This document shows positions 11,401 to 22,718 of a DNA stretch of 64,000 nucleotides, one piece after another (position 1 is the stretch's first letter; each line of letters opens with the position of its first letter). The notes under the pieces were generated by a model, which was given only the letters and a program-made list of their open reading frames with translations, was not told the DNA's origin and made no database searches. This stretch comes from Edaphochlamys debaryana (lineage: Eukaryota; Chlorophyta; Chlorophyceae; Chlamydomonadales), in assembly GCA_016858145.1 (NCBI GenBank), contig JAEHOE010000115.1, positions 186,001-250,000 on the forward strand, written 5' to 3'. The position numbers were made by a program, and so were the translations under genes.

Positions 11401-14400
11401 GACTGCACGACGCGATGGTACGCAACGCTAGGGCTTTCCCCCACACGCCTGTCCACCGCCCTGCGATAGAACATGCCCCCACTTCCTTGACCGTCCTCAT
11501 ATCGCGTCTCTCTGTGGCTTCCCAAGATTGTCGACCTCGCCCTATCCGGCATCTCACTTTAGGCCCTGTGTTTGCATCAACTGGTGATATGCCTTGGTCT
11601 GTAGCTAGTATGGGCACTCGCTTGCATGGCTCGCAAAAGCAGAAGAGGCTTCGCGCCATCGCGAGACACATACGTGCGACGCCTCTTTGGGTGCTGCCCA
11701 TGATAGCTGAGCCACCGGGCTTCTGAAGTCATAGCTCGACAATGGCGCTCGCGCTCGCCGCCCTGCCTTGATGGCCGCTCTCGCGGGCGCACCGAGGAGC
11801 ACCGCGTGGCTGCCGCAAACATCAGCCTAGACATGCCATCATCGCCTGGAGCGGGTTTTCTATCGCTGGCACGCGACGGCGCTTCTGGAGTTCTCCAGCG
11901 GCGTCCGACGAAGTCCGGGCGTGGGTGGCTAGGGTCCCCCAAAGCTGCCCCCAGCCCTGTGAGGAAGGAGGCTTGGGCCTCTGGTCCCACGCCCGGCTCA
12001 AGGGCTCCAGTGTGTGCCCTCCTGCACCCGGCCGCAGAGGTCGCTGGGCCTTGCCTGCATGCGGTGTGGGCGGTAGAGCGGGGATCCCAAGCCGCTTCGA
12101 GCGCTATGGTACACTGCAGTTTGCGCAGGGTTTCCCACACACGGCGCCACGGCACTGCGGCGGCGGTGTGCGCAGCGCGGGATGCTCGCAGCCGAGGGAG
12201 CTGGCGTCGCTGTCGGAGTGTGCGCCGCCAAGCCTCAGAGCGTGAGCTTGTCCGCCGGCAGCCCGGGGGCTGTTCATGCAGGGTCTTGCTATGGTGGCGC
12301 CTGGGTGCAGAACCATGCCAGGCCATGCGCTGATGCGCAGGGCGTCTCTTGACGCCCCTGTGCCTCCGGACCGCTTCTTGTGTCGATACTCTGGGATGGC
12401 AGAGGGCGCCGAAGGCTGCCTTCACAGGCGATGCCATGTACAGGGGTGTGGATAGCGTGGGGCAGTGGCGGCCCGCTGGCCGGGCACCCCTACAGTGGGC
12501 TAGGCGCGGCTTCGGTCTGCTGCCGTGTGTGCGCTGCCTCGGCAGAGGGGGCGGCCGCTTGGAACGGGGCGTTGTGATGCGGGGCGGTCCGGCTTCGCCT
12601 GTGCGGTGCTTCGCCTTCAAGTCCCCGCCTCGCCCCCTTCTTCGTCCGCGTGCGGGGGCCAGGCGCCCTGCATTGAGCGTCATAACCGCGGGGGCCATGC
12701 TATGGGCGCGGGCGTGCATGGATAGATCACTTGCCCTGCTTTGGCTTGGGGAGGTTGGGGTCGTTCTAGGCAACACGGGGGCGAGGGGGGCGTTGGGGTC
12801 CCGCGAGGGCGACTGCACGACGCGATGGTACGCAACGCTAGGGCTTTCCCCCACACGCCTGTCCACCGCCCTGCGATAGAACATGCCCCCACTTCCTTGA
12901 CCGTCCTCATATCGCGTCTCTCTGTGGCTTCCCAAGATTGTCGACCTCGCCCTATCCGGCATCTCACTTTATGCCCGGTGTTTGCATCAACTGGTGATAT
13001 GCCTTGGTCTGTAGCTAGTATGGGCACTCGCTTGCATGGCTCGCAAAAGCAGAAGAGGCTTCGCGCCATCGCGACGACACATACGTGCGACGCCTCTTTG
13101 GGTGCTGCCCATGATAGCTGAGCCACCGGGCTTCTGAAGTCATAGCTCGACAATGGCGCTCGCGCTCGCCGCCCTGCCTTGATGGCCGCTCTCGCGGGCG
13201 CACCGAGGAGCACCGCGTGGCTGCCGCAAACATCAGCCTAGACATGCCATCATCGCCTGGAGCGGGTTTTCTATCGCTGGCACGCGACGGCGCTTCTGGA
13301 GTTCTCCAGCGGCGTCCGACGAGGTCCGGGCGTGGGTGGCTAGGGTCCCCCAAAGCTGCCCCCAGCCCTGTGAGGAAGGAGGCTTGGGCCTCTGGTCCCA
13401 CGCCCGGCTCAAGGGCTCCAGTGTGTGCCCTCCTGCGCCCGGCCGCAGAGGTCGCTGGGCCTTGCCTGCATGCGGTGTGGGCGGTAGAGCGGGGATCCCA
13501 AGCCGCTTCGAGCGCTATGGTACACTGCAGTTTGCGCAGGGTTTTCCACACACGGCGCCACGGCACTGCGGCGGCGGTGTGCGCAGCGCGGGATGCTCGC
13601 AGCCGAGGGAGCTGGCGTCGCTGTCGGAGTGTGCGCCGCCAAGCCTCAGAGCGTGAGCTTGTCCGCCGGCAGCCCGGGGGCTGTTCATGCAGGGTCTTGC
13701 TATGGTGGCGCCTGGGTGCAGAACCATGCCAGGCCATGCGCTGATGCGCAGGGCGTCTCTTGACGACCCTGTGCCTCCGGACCGCTTCTTGTGTCGTACT
13801 CTGGGATGGCAGAGGGCGCCGAAGGCTGCCTTCACAGGCGATGCCATGTACAGGGGTGTGGATAGCGTGGGGCAGTGGCGGCCCGCTGGCCTGGCACCCC
13901 TACAGTGGGCTAGGCGCGGCTTCGGTCTGCTGCCGTGTGTGCGCTGCCTCGGCAGAGGGGGCGGCCGCTTGGAACGGGGCGTTGTGATGCGGGGCGGTCC
14001 GGCTTCGCCTGTGCGGTGCTTCGCCTTCAAGTCCCCGCCTCGCCCCCTTCTTCGTCCGCGTGCGGGGGCCAGGCGCCCTGCATTGAGCGTCATAACCGCG
14101 GGGGCCATGCTATGGGCGCGGGCGTTTATGGATAGATCACTTGCCCTGCTTTGGCTTGGGGAGGTTGGGGTTGTTCTAGGCAACGCGGGGGCGAGGGGGA
14201 CGTTGGGGTCCCGCGAGGGCGACTGCACGACGCGATGGTACGCAACGCTAGGGCTTTCCCCCACACGCCTGTCCACCGCCCTGCGATAGAACATGCCCCC
14301 ACTTCCTTGGCCGTCCTCATATCGCGTCTCTCTGTGGCTTCCCAAGATTGTCGACCTCGCCCTATCCGCCATCTCACTTTAGGCCCTGTGTTTGCATCAA

Positions 14401-16903
14401 CTGGTGATATGCCTTGGTCTGTAGCTAGTATGGGCACTCGCTTGCATGGCTCGCAAAAGCAGAAGAGGCTTCGCGCCATCGCGAGACACATACGCGCGAC
14501 GCCTCTTTGGGTGCTGCCCATGATAGCTGAGCCACCGGGCTTCTGAAGTCATAGCTCGACAATGGCGCTCGCGCTCGCCGCCCTGCCTTGATGGCCGCTC
14601 TCGCGGGCGCACCGAGGAGCACCGCGTGGCTGCCGCAAACATCAGCCTAGACATGCCATCATCGCCTGGAGCGGGTTTTCTATCGCTGGCACGCGACGGC
14701 GCTTCTGGAGTTCTCCAGCGGCGTCCGACGAGGTCCGGGCGTGGGTGGCTAGGGTCCCCCAAAGCTGCCCCCAGCCCTGTGAGGAAGGAGGCTTGGGCCT
14801 CTGGTCCCACGCTCGGCTCAAGGGCTCCAGTGTGTGCCCTCCTGCGCCCGGCCGCAGAGGTCGCTGGGCCTTGCCTGCATGCGGTGTGGGCGGTAGAGCG
14901 GGGATCCCAAGCCGCTTCGAGCGCTATGGTACACTGCAGTTTGCGCAGGGTTTCCCACACACGGCGCCACGGCACTGCGGCGGCGGTGTGCGCAGCGCGG
15001 GATGCTCGCAGCCGAGGGAGCTGGCGTCGCTGTCGGAGTGTGCGCCGCCAAGCCTCAGAGCGTGAGCTTGTCCGCCGGCAGCCCGGGGGCTGTTCATGCA
15101 GGGTCTTGCTATGGTGGCGCCTGGGTGCAGAACCATGCCAGGCCATGCGCTGATGCGCAGGGCGTCTCTTGACGACCCTGTGCCTCCGGACCGCTTCTTG
15201 TGTCGTACTCTGGGATGGCAGAGGGCGCCGAAGGCTGCCTTCACAGGCGATGCCATGTACAGGGGTGTGGATAGCGTGGGGCAGTGGCGGCCCGCTGGCC
15301 TGGCACCCCTACAGTGGGCTAGGCGCGGCTTCGGTCTGCTGCCGTGTGTGCGCTGCCTCGGCAGAGGGGGCGGCCGCTTGGAACGGGGCGTTGTGATGCG
15401 GGGCGGTCCGGCTTCGCCTGTGCGGTGCTTCGCCTTCAAGTCCCCGCCTCGCCCCCTTCTTCGTCCGCGTGCGGGGGCCAGGCGCCCTGCATTGAGCGTC
15501 ATAACCGCGGGGGCCATGCTATGGGCGCGGGCGTTTATGGATAGATCACTTGCCCTGCTTTGGCTTGGGGAGGTTGGGGTTGTTCTAGGCAACGCGGGGG
15601 CGAGGGGGACGTTGGGGTCCCGCGAGGGCGACTGCACGACGCGATGGTACGCAACGCTAGGGCTTTCCCCCACACGCCTGTCCACCGCCCTGCGATAGAA
15701 CATGCCCCCACTTCCTTGACCGTCCTCATATCGCGTCTCTCTGTGGCTTCCCAAGATTGTCGACCTCGCCCTATCCGCCATCTCACTTTAGGCCCTGTGT
15801 TTGCATCAACTGGTGATATGCCTTGGTCTGTAGCTAGTATGGGCACTCGCTTGCATGGCTCGCAAAAGCAGAAGAGGCTTCGCGCCATCGCGAGACACAT
15901 ACGCGCGACGCCTCTTTGGGTGCTGCCCATGATAGCTGAGCCACCGGGCTTCTGAAGTCATAGCTCGACAATGGCGCTCGCGCTCGCCGCCCTGCCTTGA
16001 TGGCCGCTCTCGCGGGCGCACCGAGGAGCACCGCGTGGCTGCCGCAAACATCAGCCTAGACATGCCATCATCGCCTGGAGCGGGTTTTCTATCGCTGGCA
16101 CGCGACGGCGCTTCTGGAGTTCTCCAGCGGCGTCCGACGAGGTCCGGGCGTGGGTGGCTAGGGTCCCCCAAAGCTGCCCCCAGCCCTGTGAGGAAGGAGG
16201 CTTGGGCCTCTGGTCCCACGCCCGGCTCAAGGGCTCCAGTGTGTGCCCTCCTGCGCCCGGCCGCAGAGGTCGCTGGGCCTTGCCTGCATGCGGTGTGGGC
16301 GGTAGAGCGGGGATCCCAAGCCGCTTCGAGCGCTATGGTACACTGCAGTTTGCGCAGGGTTTTCCACACACGGCGCCATGGCACTGCGGCGGCGGTGTGC
16401 GCAGCGCGGGATGCTCGCAGCCGAGGGAGCTGGCGTCGCTGTCGGAGTGTGCGCCGCCAAGCCTCAGAGCGTGAGCTTGTCCGCCGGCAGCCCGGGGGCT
16501 GTTCATGCAGGGTCTTGCTATGGTGGCGCCTGGGTGCAGAACCATGCCAGGCCATGTGCTGATGCGCAGGGCGTTTCTTGACGCCCCTGTGCCTCCGGAC
16601 CGCTTCTTGTGTCGTACTCTGGGATGGCAGAGGGCGCCGAAGGCTGCCTTCACAGGCGATGCCGTGTACAGGGGTGTGGATAGCGTGGGGCAGTGGCGGC
16701 CCGCTGGCCGGGCACCCCTACAGTGGGCTAGGCGCGGCTTCGGTCTGCTGCCGTGTGTGCGCTGCCTCGGCAGAGGGGGCGGCCGCTTGGAACGGGGCGT
16801 TGTGATGCGGGGCGGTCCGGCTTCGCCTGTGCGGTGCTTCGCCTTCAAGTCCCCGCCTCGCCCCCTTCTTCGTCCGCGTGCGAGGGCCAGGCGCCCTGCA
16901 TTG

Positions 16904-18475
16904 AGCGTCATAACCGCGGGGGCCATGCTATGGGCGCGGGCGTGCATGGATAGATCACTTGCCCTGCTTTGGCTTGGGGAGGTTGGGGTCGTTCTAGGCA
17001 ACGCGGGGGCGAGGGGGGCGTTGGGGTCCCGCGAGGGCGACTGCACGACGTGATGGTACGCAACGCTAGGGCTTTCCCCCACACGCCTGTCCACCGCCCT
17101 GCGATAGAACATGCCCCCACTTCCTTGACCGTCCTCATATCGCGTCTCTGTGGCTTCCCAAAATTGTCGACCTCGCCCTATCCGCCATCTCACTTTAGGC
17201 CCTGTGTTTGCATCAACTGGTGATATGCCTTGGTCTGTAGCTAGTAGGCTCACGCATGGGCACTCACTTGCATGGCTCGCAAAAGCAGAAGAGGCTTCGC
17301 GCCATCGCGACGACACATACGTGCGACGCCTCTTTAGGTGCTGCCCATGATAGCTGAGCCACCGGGCTTCTGAAGTCATAGCTCGACAATGGCGCTCGCG
17401 CTCGCCGCACTGCCTTGATGGCCGCTCTCGCGGGCGCACCGAGGAGCACCGCGTGGCTGCCGCAAACATCAGCCTAGACATGCCATCATCGCCTGGAGCG
17501 GGTTTTCTATCGCTGGCACGCGACGGCGCTTCTGGAGTTCTCCAGCGGCGTCCGACGAGGTCCGGGCGTGGGTGGCTAGGGCCCCCCAAAGCTGCCCCCT
17601 GGCCTTGCCGCTTTCGCGGGGGGTTTGCACTGAAGGTGGGCGCACGATGAGAGGTAGGGGCACGCGCAGCTAAGGGGGTTCCGGAGCTTACCGGCGGGAG
17701 GCAACACACTGCAGACGGCTGCCGTGGTGGGGCCACACGCTGGGGTGCTCCAGCCCTGTGAGGAAGGAGGCTTGGGCCGCTGGTCCCACGCCCGGCTCAA
17801 GGGCTCCAGTGTGTGCCCTCCTGCGCCCGGCCGCAGAGGTCGCTGGGCCTTGCCTGCATGCGGTGTGTGGGCGGTAGAGCGGGGATCCCAAGCCGCTTCG
17901 AGCGCTATGGTACACTGCAGTTTGCGCAGGGTTTTCCACACACGGCGCCACGGCACTGTGACGGCGGTGTGCGCAGCGCGGGATGCTCGCAGCCGAGGGA
18001 GCTGGCGTCGCTGTCGGAGTGTGCGCCGCCAAGCCTCAGAGCGTGAGCTTGTCCGCCGGCAGCCCGGGGGCTGTTCATGCAGGGTCTTGCTATGGTGGCG
18101 CCTGGGTGCAGAACCATGCCAGGCCATGCGCTGATGCGCACGGCGTCTCTTGACGCCCCTGTGCCTCCGGACCGCTTCTTGTGTCGTACTCTGGGATGGC
18201 AGAGGGCGCCGAAGGCTGCCTTCACAGGCGATGCCGTGTACAGGGGTGTGGATAGCGTGGGGCAGTGGCGGCCCGCTGGCCGGGCACCCCTACAGTGGGA
18301 TAGGCGCGGCTTCGGTCTGCTGCCGTGTGTGCGCTGCCTCGGCAGAGGGGGCGGCCGCTTGGAACGGGGCGTTGTGATGCGGGGCGGTCCGGCTTCGCCT
18401 GTGCGGTGCTTCGCCTTCAAGTCCCCGCCTCGCCCCCTTCTTCGTCCGCGTGCGAGGGCCAGGCGCCCTGCATTG
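16904..18475. repeat. Unit 13, first long-class unit (1,572 bp)
   Basis: This unit carries the 152-bp module at about 17600-17751, the 10-bp insertion ggctcacgca, and the tgtgtgggcgg variant typical of later long units. It sits between short-class unit 12 and three units without the module. Long and short forms are therefore interleaved rather than cleanly separated, as expected from unequal exchange or gene conversion. Confidence 0.92.
17600..17751. repeat. 152-bp class-defining module (first occurrence)
   Basis: Compared with short units, about 152 bp is present here between gctgccccc and agccctgtgagg. It begins tggccttgccgctttcg and ends ggggtgctcc. The same module recurs in every unit from 17 to 31. 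I see no target-site duplication or inverted ends, and the flanks share only a C. From the sequence alone I cannot say whether the module was inserted into long units or deleted from short ones. Confidence 0.85.
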
Positions 18476-21400
18476 AGCGTCATAACCGCGGGGGCCATGC
18501 TATGGGCACGGGCGTGCATGGATAGATCACTTGCCCTGCTTTGGCTTGGGGAGGTTGGGGTCGTTCTAGGCAACGCGGGGGCGAGGGGGGCGTTGGGTCC
18601 CGCGAGGGCGACTGCACGACGCGATGGTACGCAACGCTAGGGCTTTCCCCCACACGCCTGTCCACCGCCCTGCGATAGAACATGCCCCCACTTCCTTGAC
18701 CGTCCTCATATCGCGTCTCTGTGGGTTCCCAAAATTGTCGACCTCGCCCTATCCGCCATCTCACTTTAGGCCCGGTGTTTGCATCAACTGGTGATATGCC
18801 TTGGTCTGTAGCTAGTAGGCTCACGCATGGGCACTCACTTGCATGGCTCGCAAAAGCAGAAGAGGCTTCGCGCCATCGCGACGACACATACGTGCGACGC
18901 CTCTTTAGGTGCTGCCCATGATAGCTGAGCCACCGGGCTTCTGAAGTCATAGCTCGACAATGGCGCTCGCGCTCGCCGCACTGCCTTGATGGCCGCTCTC
19001 GCGGGCGCACCGAGGAGCACCGCGTGGCTGCCGCAAACATCAGCCTAGACATGCCATCATCGCCTGGAGCGGGTTTTCTATCGCTGGCACGCGACGGCGC
19101 TTCTGGAGTTCTCCAGCGGCGTCCGACGAGGTCCGGGCGTGGGTGGCTAGGGTCCCCCAAAGCTGCCCCCAGCCCTGTGAGGAAGGAGGCTTGGGCCTCT
19201 GGTCCCACGCCCGGCTCAAGGGCTCCAGTGTGTGCCCTCCTGCGCCCGGCCGCAGAGGTCGCTGGGCCTTGCCTGCATGCGGTGTGGGCGGTAGAGCGGG
19301 GATCCCAAGCCGCTTCGAGCGCTATGGTACACTGCAGTTTGCGCAGGGTTTCCCACACACGGCGCCACGGCACTGCGGCGGCGGTGTGCGCAGCGCGGGA
19401 TGCTCACAGCCGAGGGAGCTGGCGTCGCTGTCGGAGTGTGCGCCGCCAAGCCTCAGAGCGTGAGCTTGTCCGCCGGCAGCCCGGGGGCTGTTCATGCAGG
19501 GTCTTGCTATGGTGGCGCCTGGGTGCAGAACCATGCCAGGCCATGCGCTGATGCGCAGGGCGTCTCTTGACGACCCTGTGCCTCCGGACCGCTTCTTGTG
19601 TCGTACTCTGGGATGGCAGAGGGCGCCGAAGGCTGCCTTCACAGGCGATGCCATGTACAGGGGTGTGGATAGCGTGGGGCAGTGGCGGCCCGCTGGCCTG
19701 GCACCCCTACAGTGGGCTAGGCGCGGCTTCGGTCTGCTGCCGTGTGTGCGCTGCCTCGGCAGAGGGGGCGGCCGCTTGGAACGGGGCGTTGTGATGCGGG
19801 GCGGTCCGGCTTCGCCTGTGCGGTGCTTCGCCTTCAAGTCCCCGCCTCGCCCCCTTCTTCGTCCGCGTGCGGGGGCCAGGCGCCCTGCATTGAGCGTCAT
19901 AACCGCGGGGGCCATGCTATGGGCGCGGGCGTTTATGGATAGATCACTTGCCCTGCTTTGGCTTGGGGAGGTTGGGGTTGTTCTAGGCAACGCGGGGGCG
20001 AGGGGGGCGTTGGGGTCCCGCGAGGGCGACTGCACGACGCGATGGTACGCAACGCTAGGGCTTTCCCCCACACGCCTGTCCACCGCCCTGCGATAGAACA
20101 TGCCCCCACTTCCTTGACCGTCCTCATATCGCGTCTCTGTGGGTTCCCAAAATTGTCGACCTCGCCCTATCCGCCATCTCACTTTAGGCCCTGTGTTTGC
20201 ATCAACTGGTGATATGCCTTGGTCTGTAGCTAGTATGGGCACTCGCTTGCATGGCTCGCAAAAGCAGAAGAGGCTTCGCGCCATCGCGACGACACATACG
20301 TGCGACGCCTCTTTGGGTGCTGCCCATGATAGCTGAGCCACCGGGCTTCTGAAGTCATAGCTCGACAATGGCGCTCGCGCTCGCCGCCCTGCCTTGATGG
20401 CCGCTCTCGCGGGCGCACCGAGGAGCACCGCGTGGCTGCCGCAAACATCAGCCTAGACATACCATCATCGCATGGAGCGGGTTTGCTATCGCTGGCACGC
20501 GACGGCGCTTCTGGAGTTCTCCAGCGGCGTCCGACGAGGTCCGGGCGTGGGTGGCTAGGGCCCCCCAAAGCTGCCCCCAGCCCTGTGAGGAAGGAGGCTT
20601 GGGCCTCTGGTCCCACGCCCGGCTCAAGGGCTCCAGTGTGTGCCCTCCTGCGCCCGGCCGCAGAGGTCGCTGGGCCTTGCCTGCATGCGGTGTGGGCGGT
20701 AGAGCGGGGATCCCAAGCCGCTTCGAGCGCTATGGTACACTGCAGTTTGCGCAGGGTTTTCCACACACGGCGCCACGGCACTGCGGCGGCGGTGTGCGCA
20801 GCGCGGGATGCTCGCAGCCGAGGGAGCTGGCGTCGCTGTCGGAGTGTGCGCCGCCAAGCCTCAGAGCGTGAGCTTGTCCGCCGGCAGCCCGGGGGCTGTT
20901 CATGCAGGGTCTTGCTATGGTGGCGCCTGGGTGCAGAACCATGCCAGGCCATGTGCTGATGCGCAGGGCGTTTCTTGACGCCCCTGTGCCTCCGGACCGC
21001 TTCTTGTGTCGTACTCTGGGATGGCAGAGGGCGCCGAAGGCTGCCTTCACAGGCGATGCCGTGTACAGGGGTGTGGATAGCGTGGGGCAGTGGCGGCCCG
21101 CTGGCCGGGCACCCCTACAGTGGGCTAGGCGCGGCTTCGGTCTGCTGCCGTGTGTGCGCTGCCTCGGCAGAGGGGGCGGCCGCTTGGAACGGGGCGTTGT
21201 GATGCGGGGCGGTCCGGCTTCGCCTGTGCGGTGCTTCGCCTTCAAGTCCCCGCCTCGCCCCCTTCTTCGTCCGCGTGCGAGGGCCAGGCGCCCTGCATTG
21301 AGCGTCATAACCGCGGGGGCCATGCTATGGGCGCGGGCGTGCATGGATAGATCACTTGCCCTGCTTTGGCTTGGGGAGGTTGGGGTCGTTCTAGGCAACG

Positions 21401-22718
21401 CGGGGGCGAGGGGGGCGTTGGGGTCCCGCGAGGGCGACTGCACGACGTGATGGTACGCAACGCTAGGGCTTTCCCCCACACGCCTGTCCACCGCCCTGCG
21501 ATAGAACATGCCCCCACTTCCTTGACCGTCCTCATATCGCGTCTCTGTGGGTTCCCAAAATTGTCGACCTCGCCCTATCCGCCATCTCACTTTAGGCCCG
21601 GTGTTTGCATCAACTGGTGATATGCCTTGGTCTGTAGCTAGTAGGCTCACGCATGGGCACTCACTTGCATGGCTCGCAAAAGCAGAAGAGGCTTCGCGCC
21701 ATCGCGACGACACATACGTGCGACGCCTCTTTAGGTGCTGCCCATGATAGCTGAGCCACCGGGCTTCTGAAGTCATAGCTCGACAATGGCGCTCGCGCTC
21801 GCCGCACTGCCTTGATGGCCGCTCTCGCGGGCGCACCGAGGAGCACCGCGTGGCTGCCGCAAACATCAGCCTAGACATGCCATCATCGCCTGGAGCGGGT
21901 TTTCTATCGCTGGCACGCGACGGCGCTTCTGGAGTTCTCCAGCGGCGTCCGACGAGGTCCGGGCGTGGGTGGCTAGGGTCCCCCAAAGCTGCCCCCAGCC
22001 CTGTGAGGAAGGAGGCTTGGGCCTCTGGTCCCACGCCCGGCTCAAGGGCTCCAGTGTGTGCCCTCCTGCGCCCGGCCGCAGAGGTCGCTGGGCCTTGCCT
22101 GCATGCGGTGTGGGCGGTAGAGCGGGGATCCCAAGCCGCTTCGAGCGCTATGGTACACTGCAGTTTGCGCAGGGTTTTCCACACACGGCGCCACGGCACT
22201 GCGGCGGCGGTGTGCGCAGCGCGGGATGCTCGCAGCCGAGGGAGCTGGCGTCGCTGTCGGAGTGTGCGCCGCCAAGCCTCAGAGCGTGAGCTTGTCCGCC
22301 GGCAGCCCGGGGGCTGTTCATGCAGGGTCTTGCTATGGTGGCGCCTGGGTGCAGAACCATGCCAGGCCATGTGCTGATGCGCAGGGCGTTTCTTGACGCC
22401 CCTGTGCCTCCGGACCGCTTCTTGTGTCGTACTCTGGGATGGCAGAGGGCGCCGAAGGCTGCCTTCACAGGCGATGCCGTGTACAGGGGTGTGGATAGCG
22501 TGGGGCAGTGGCGGCCCGCTGGCCGGGCACCCCTACAGTGGGCTAGGCGCGGCTTCGGTCTGCTGCCGTGTGTGCGCTGCCTCGGCAGAGGGGGCGGCCG
22601 CTTGGAACGGGGCGTTGTGATGCGGGGCGGTCCGGCTTCGCCTGTGCGGTGCTTCGCCTTCAAGTCCCCGCCTCGCCCCCTTCTTCGTCCGCGTGCGAGG
22701 GCCAGGCGCCCTGCATTG
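18476..22718. repeat. Intermediate units 14-16 (1,417, 1,408 and 1,418 bp)
   Basis: These units lack the 152-bp module but carry later-type changes. All three have the shorter tctctgtggg form. Units 14 and 16 carry the 10-bp ggctcacgca insertion and unit 15 does not. Unit 15 starts with gcgtttatgg like units 11 and 12, and units 15 and 16 share the ccatgtgctg variant with unit 12. They are mosaics of the two classes. Confidence 0.9.

Larger units (their letters stand above)
1..16903. repeat. Short-class units 1-12 (about 1,410 bp each)
   Basis: These twelve units lack the 152-bp module: gctgccccc runs directly into agccctgtgagg. They also lack the 10-bp insertion ggctcacgca after gctagta. 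Units 1-12 read tctctctgtggc where most later units read tctctgtggg. Unit 1 is 1,398 bp because it lacks 12 bp around gggctgttcatgc, which every later unit has. Private variants mark sub-families: the dinucleotide loss gcgagacac in units 7-9, 11 and 12; gacgaccctg at the ends of units 10 and 11; gcgtttatgg at the starts of units 11 and 12. Confidence 0.93.
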
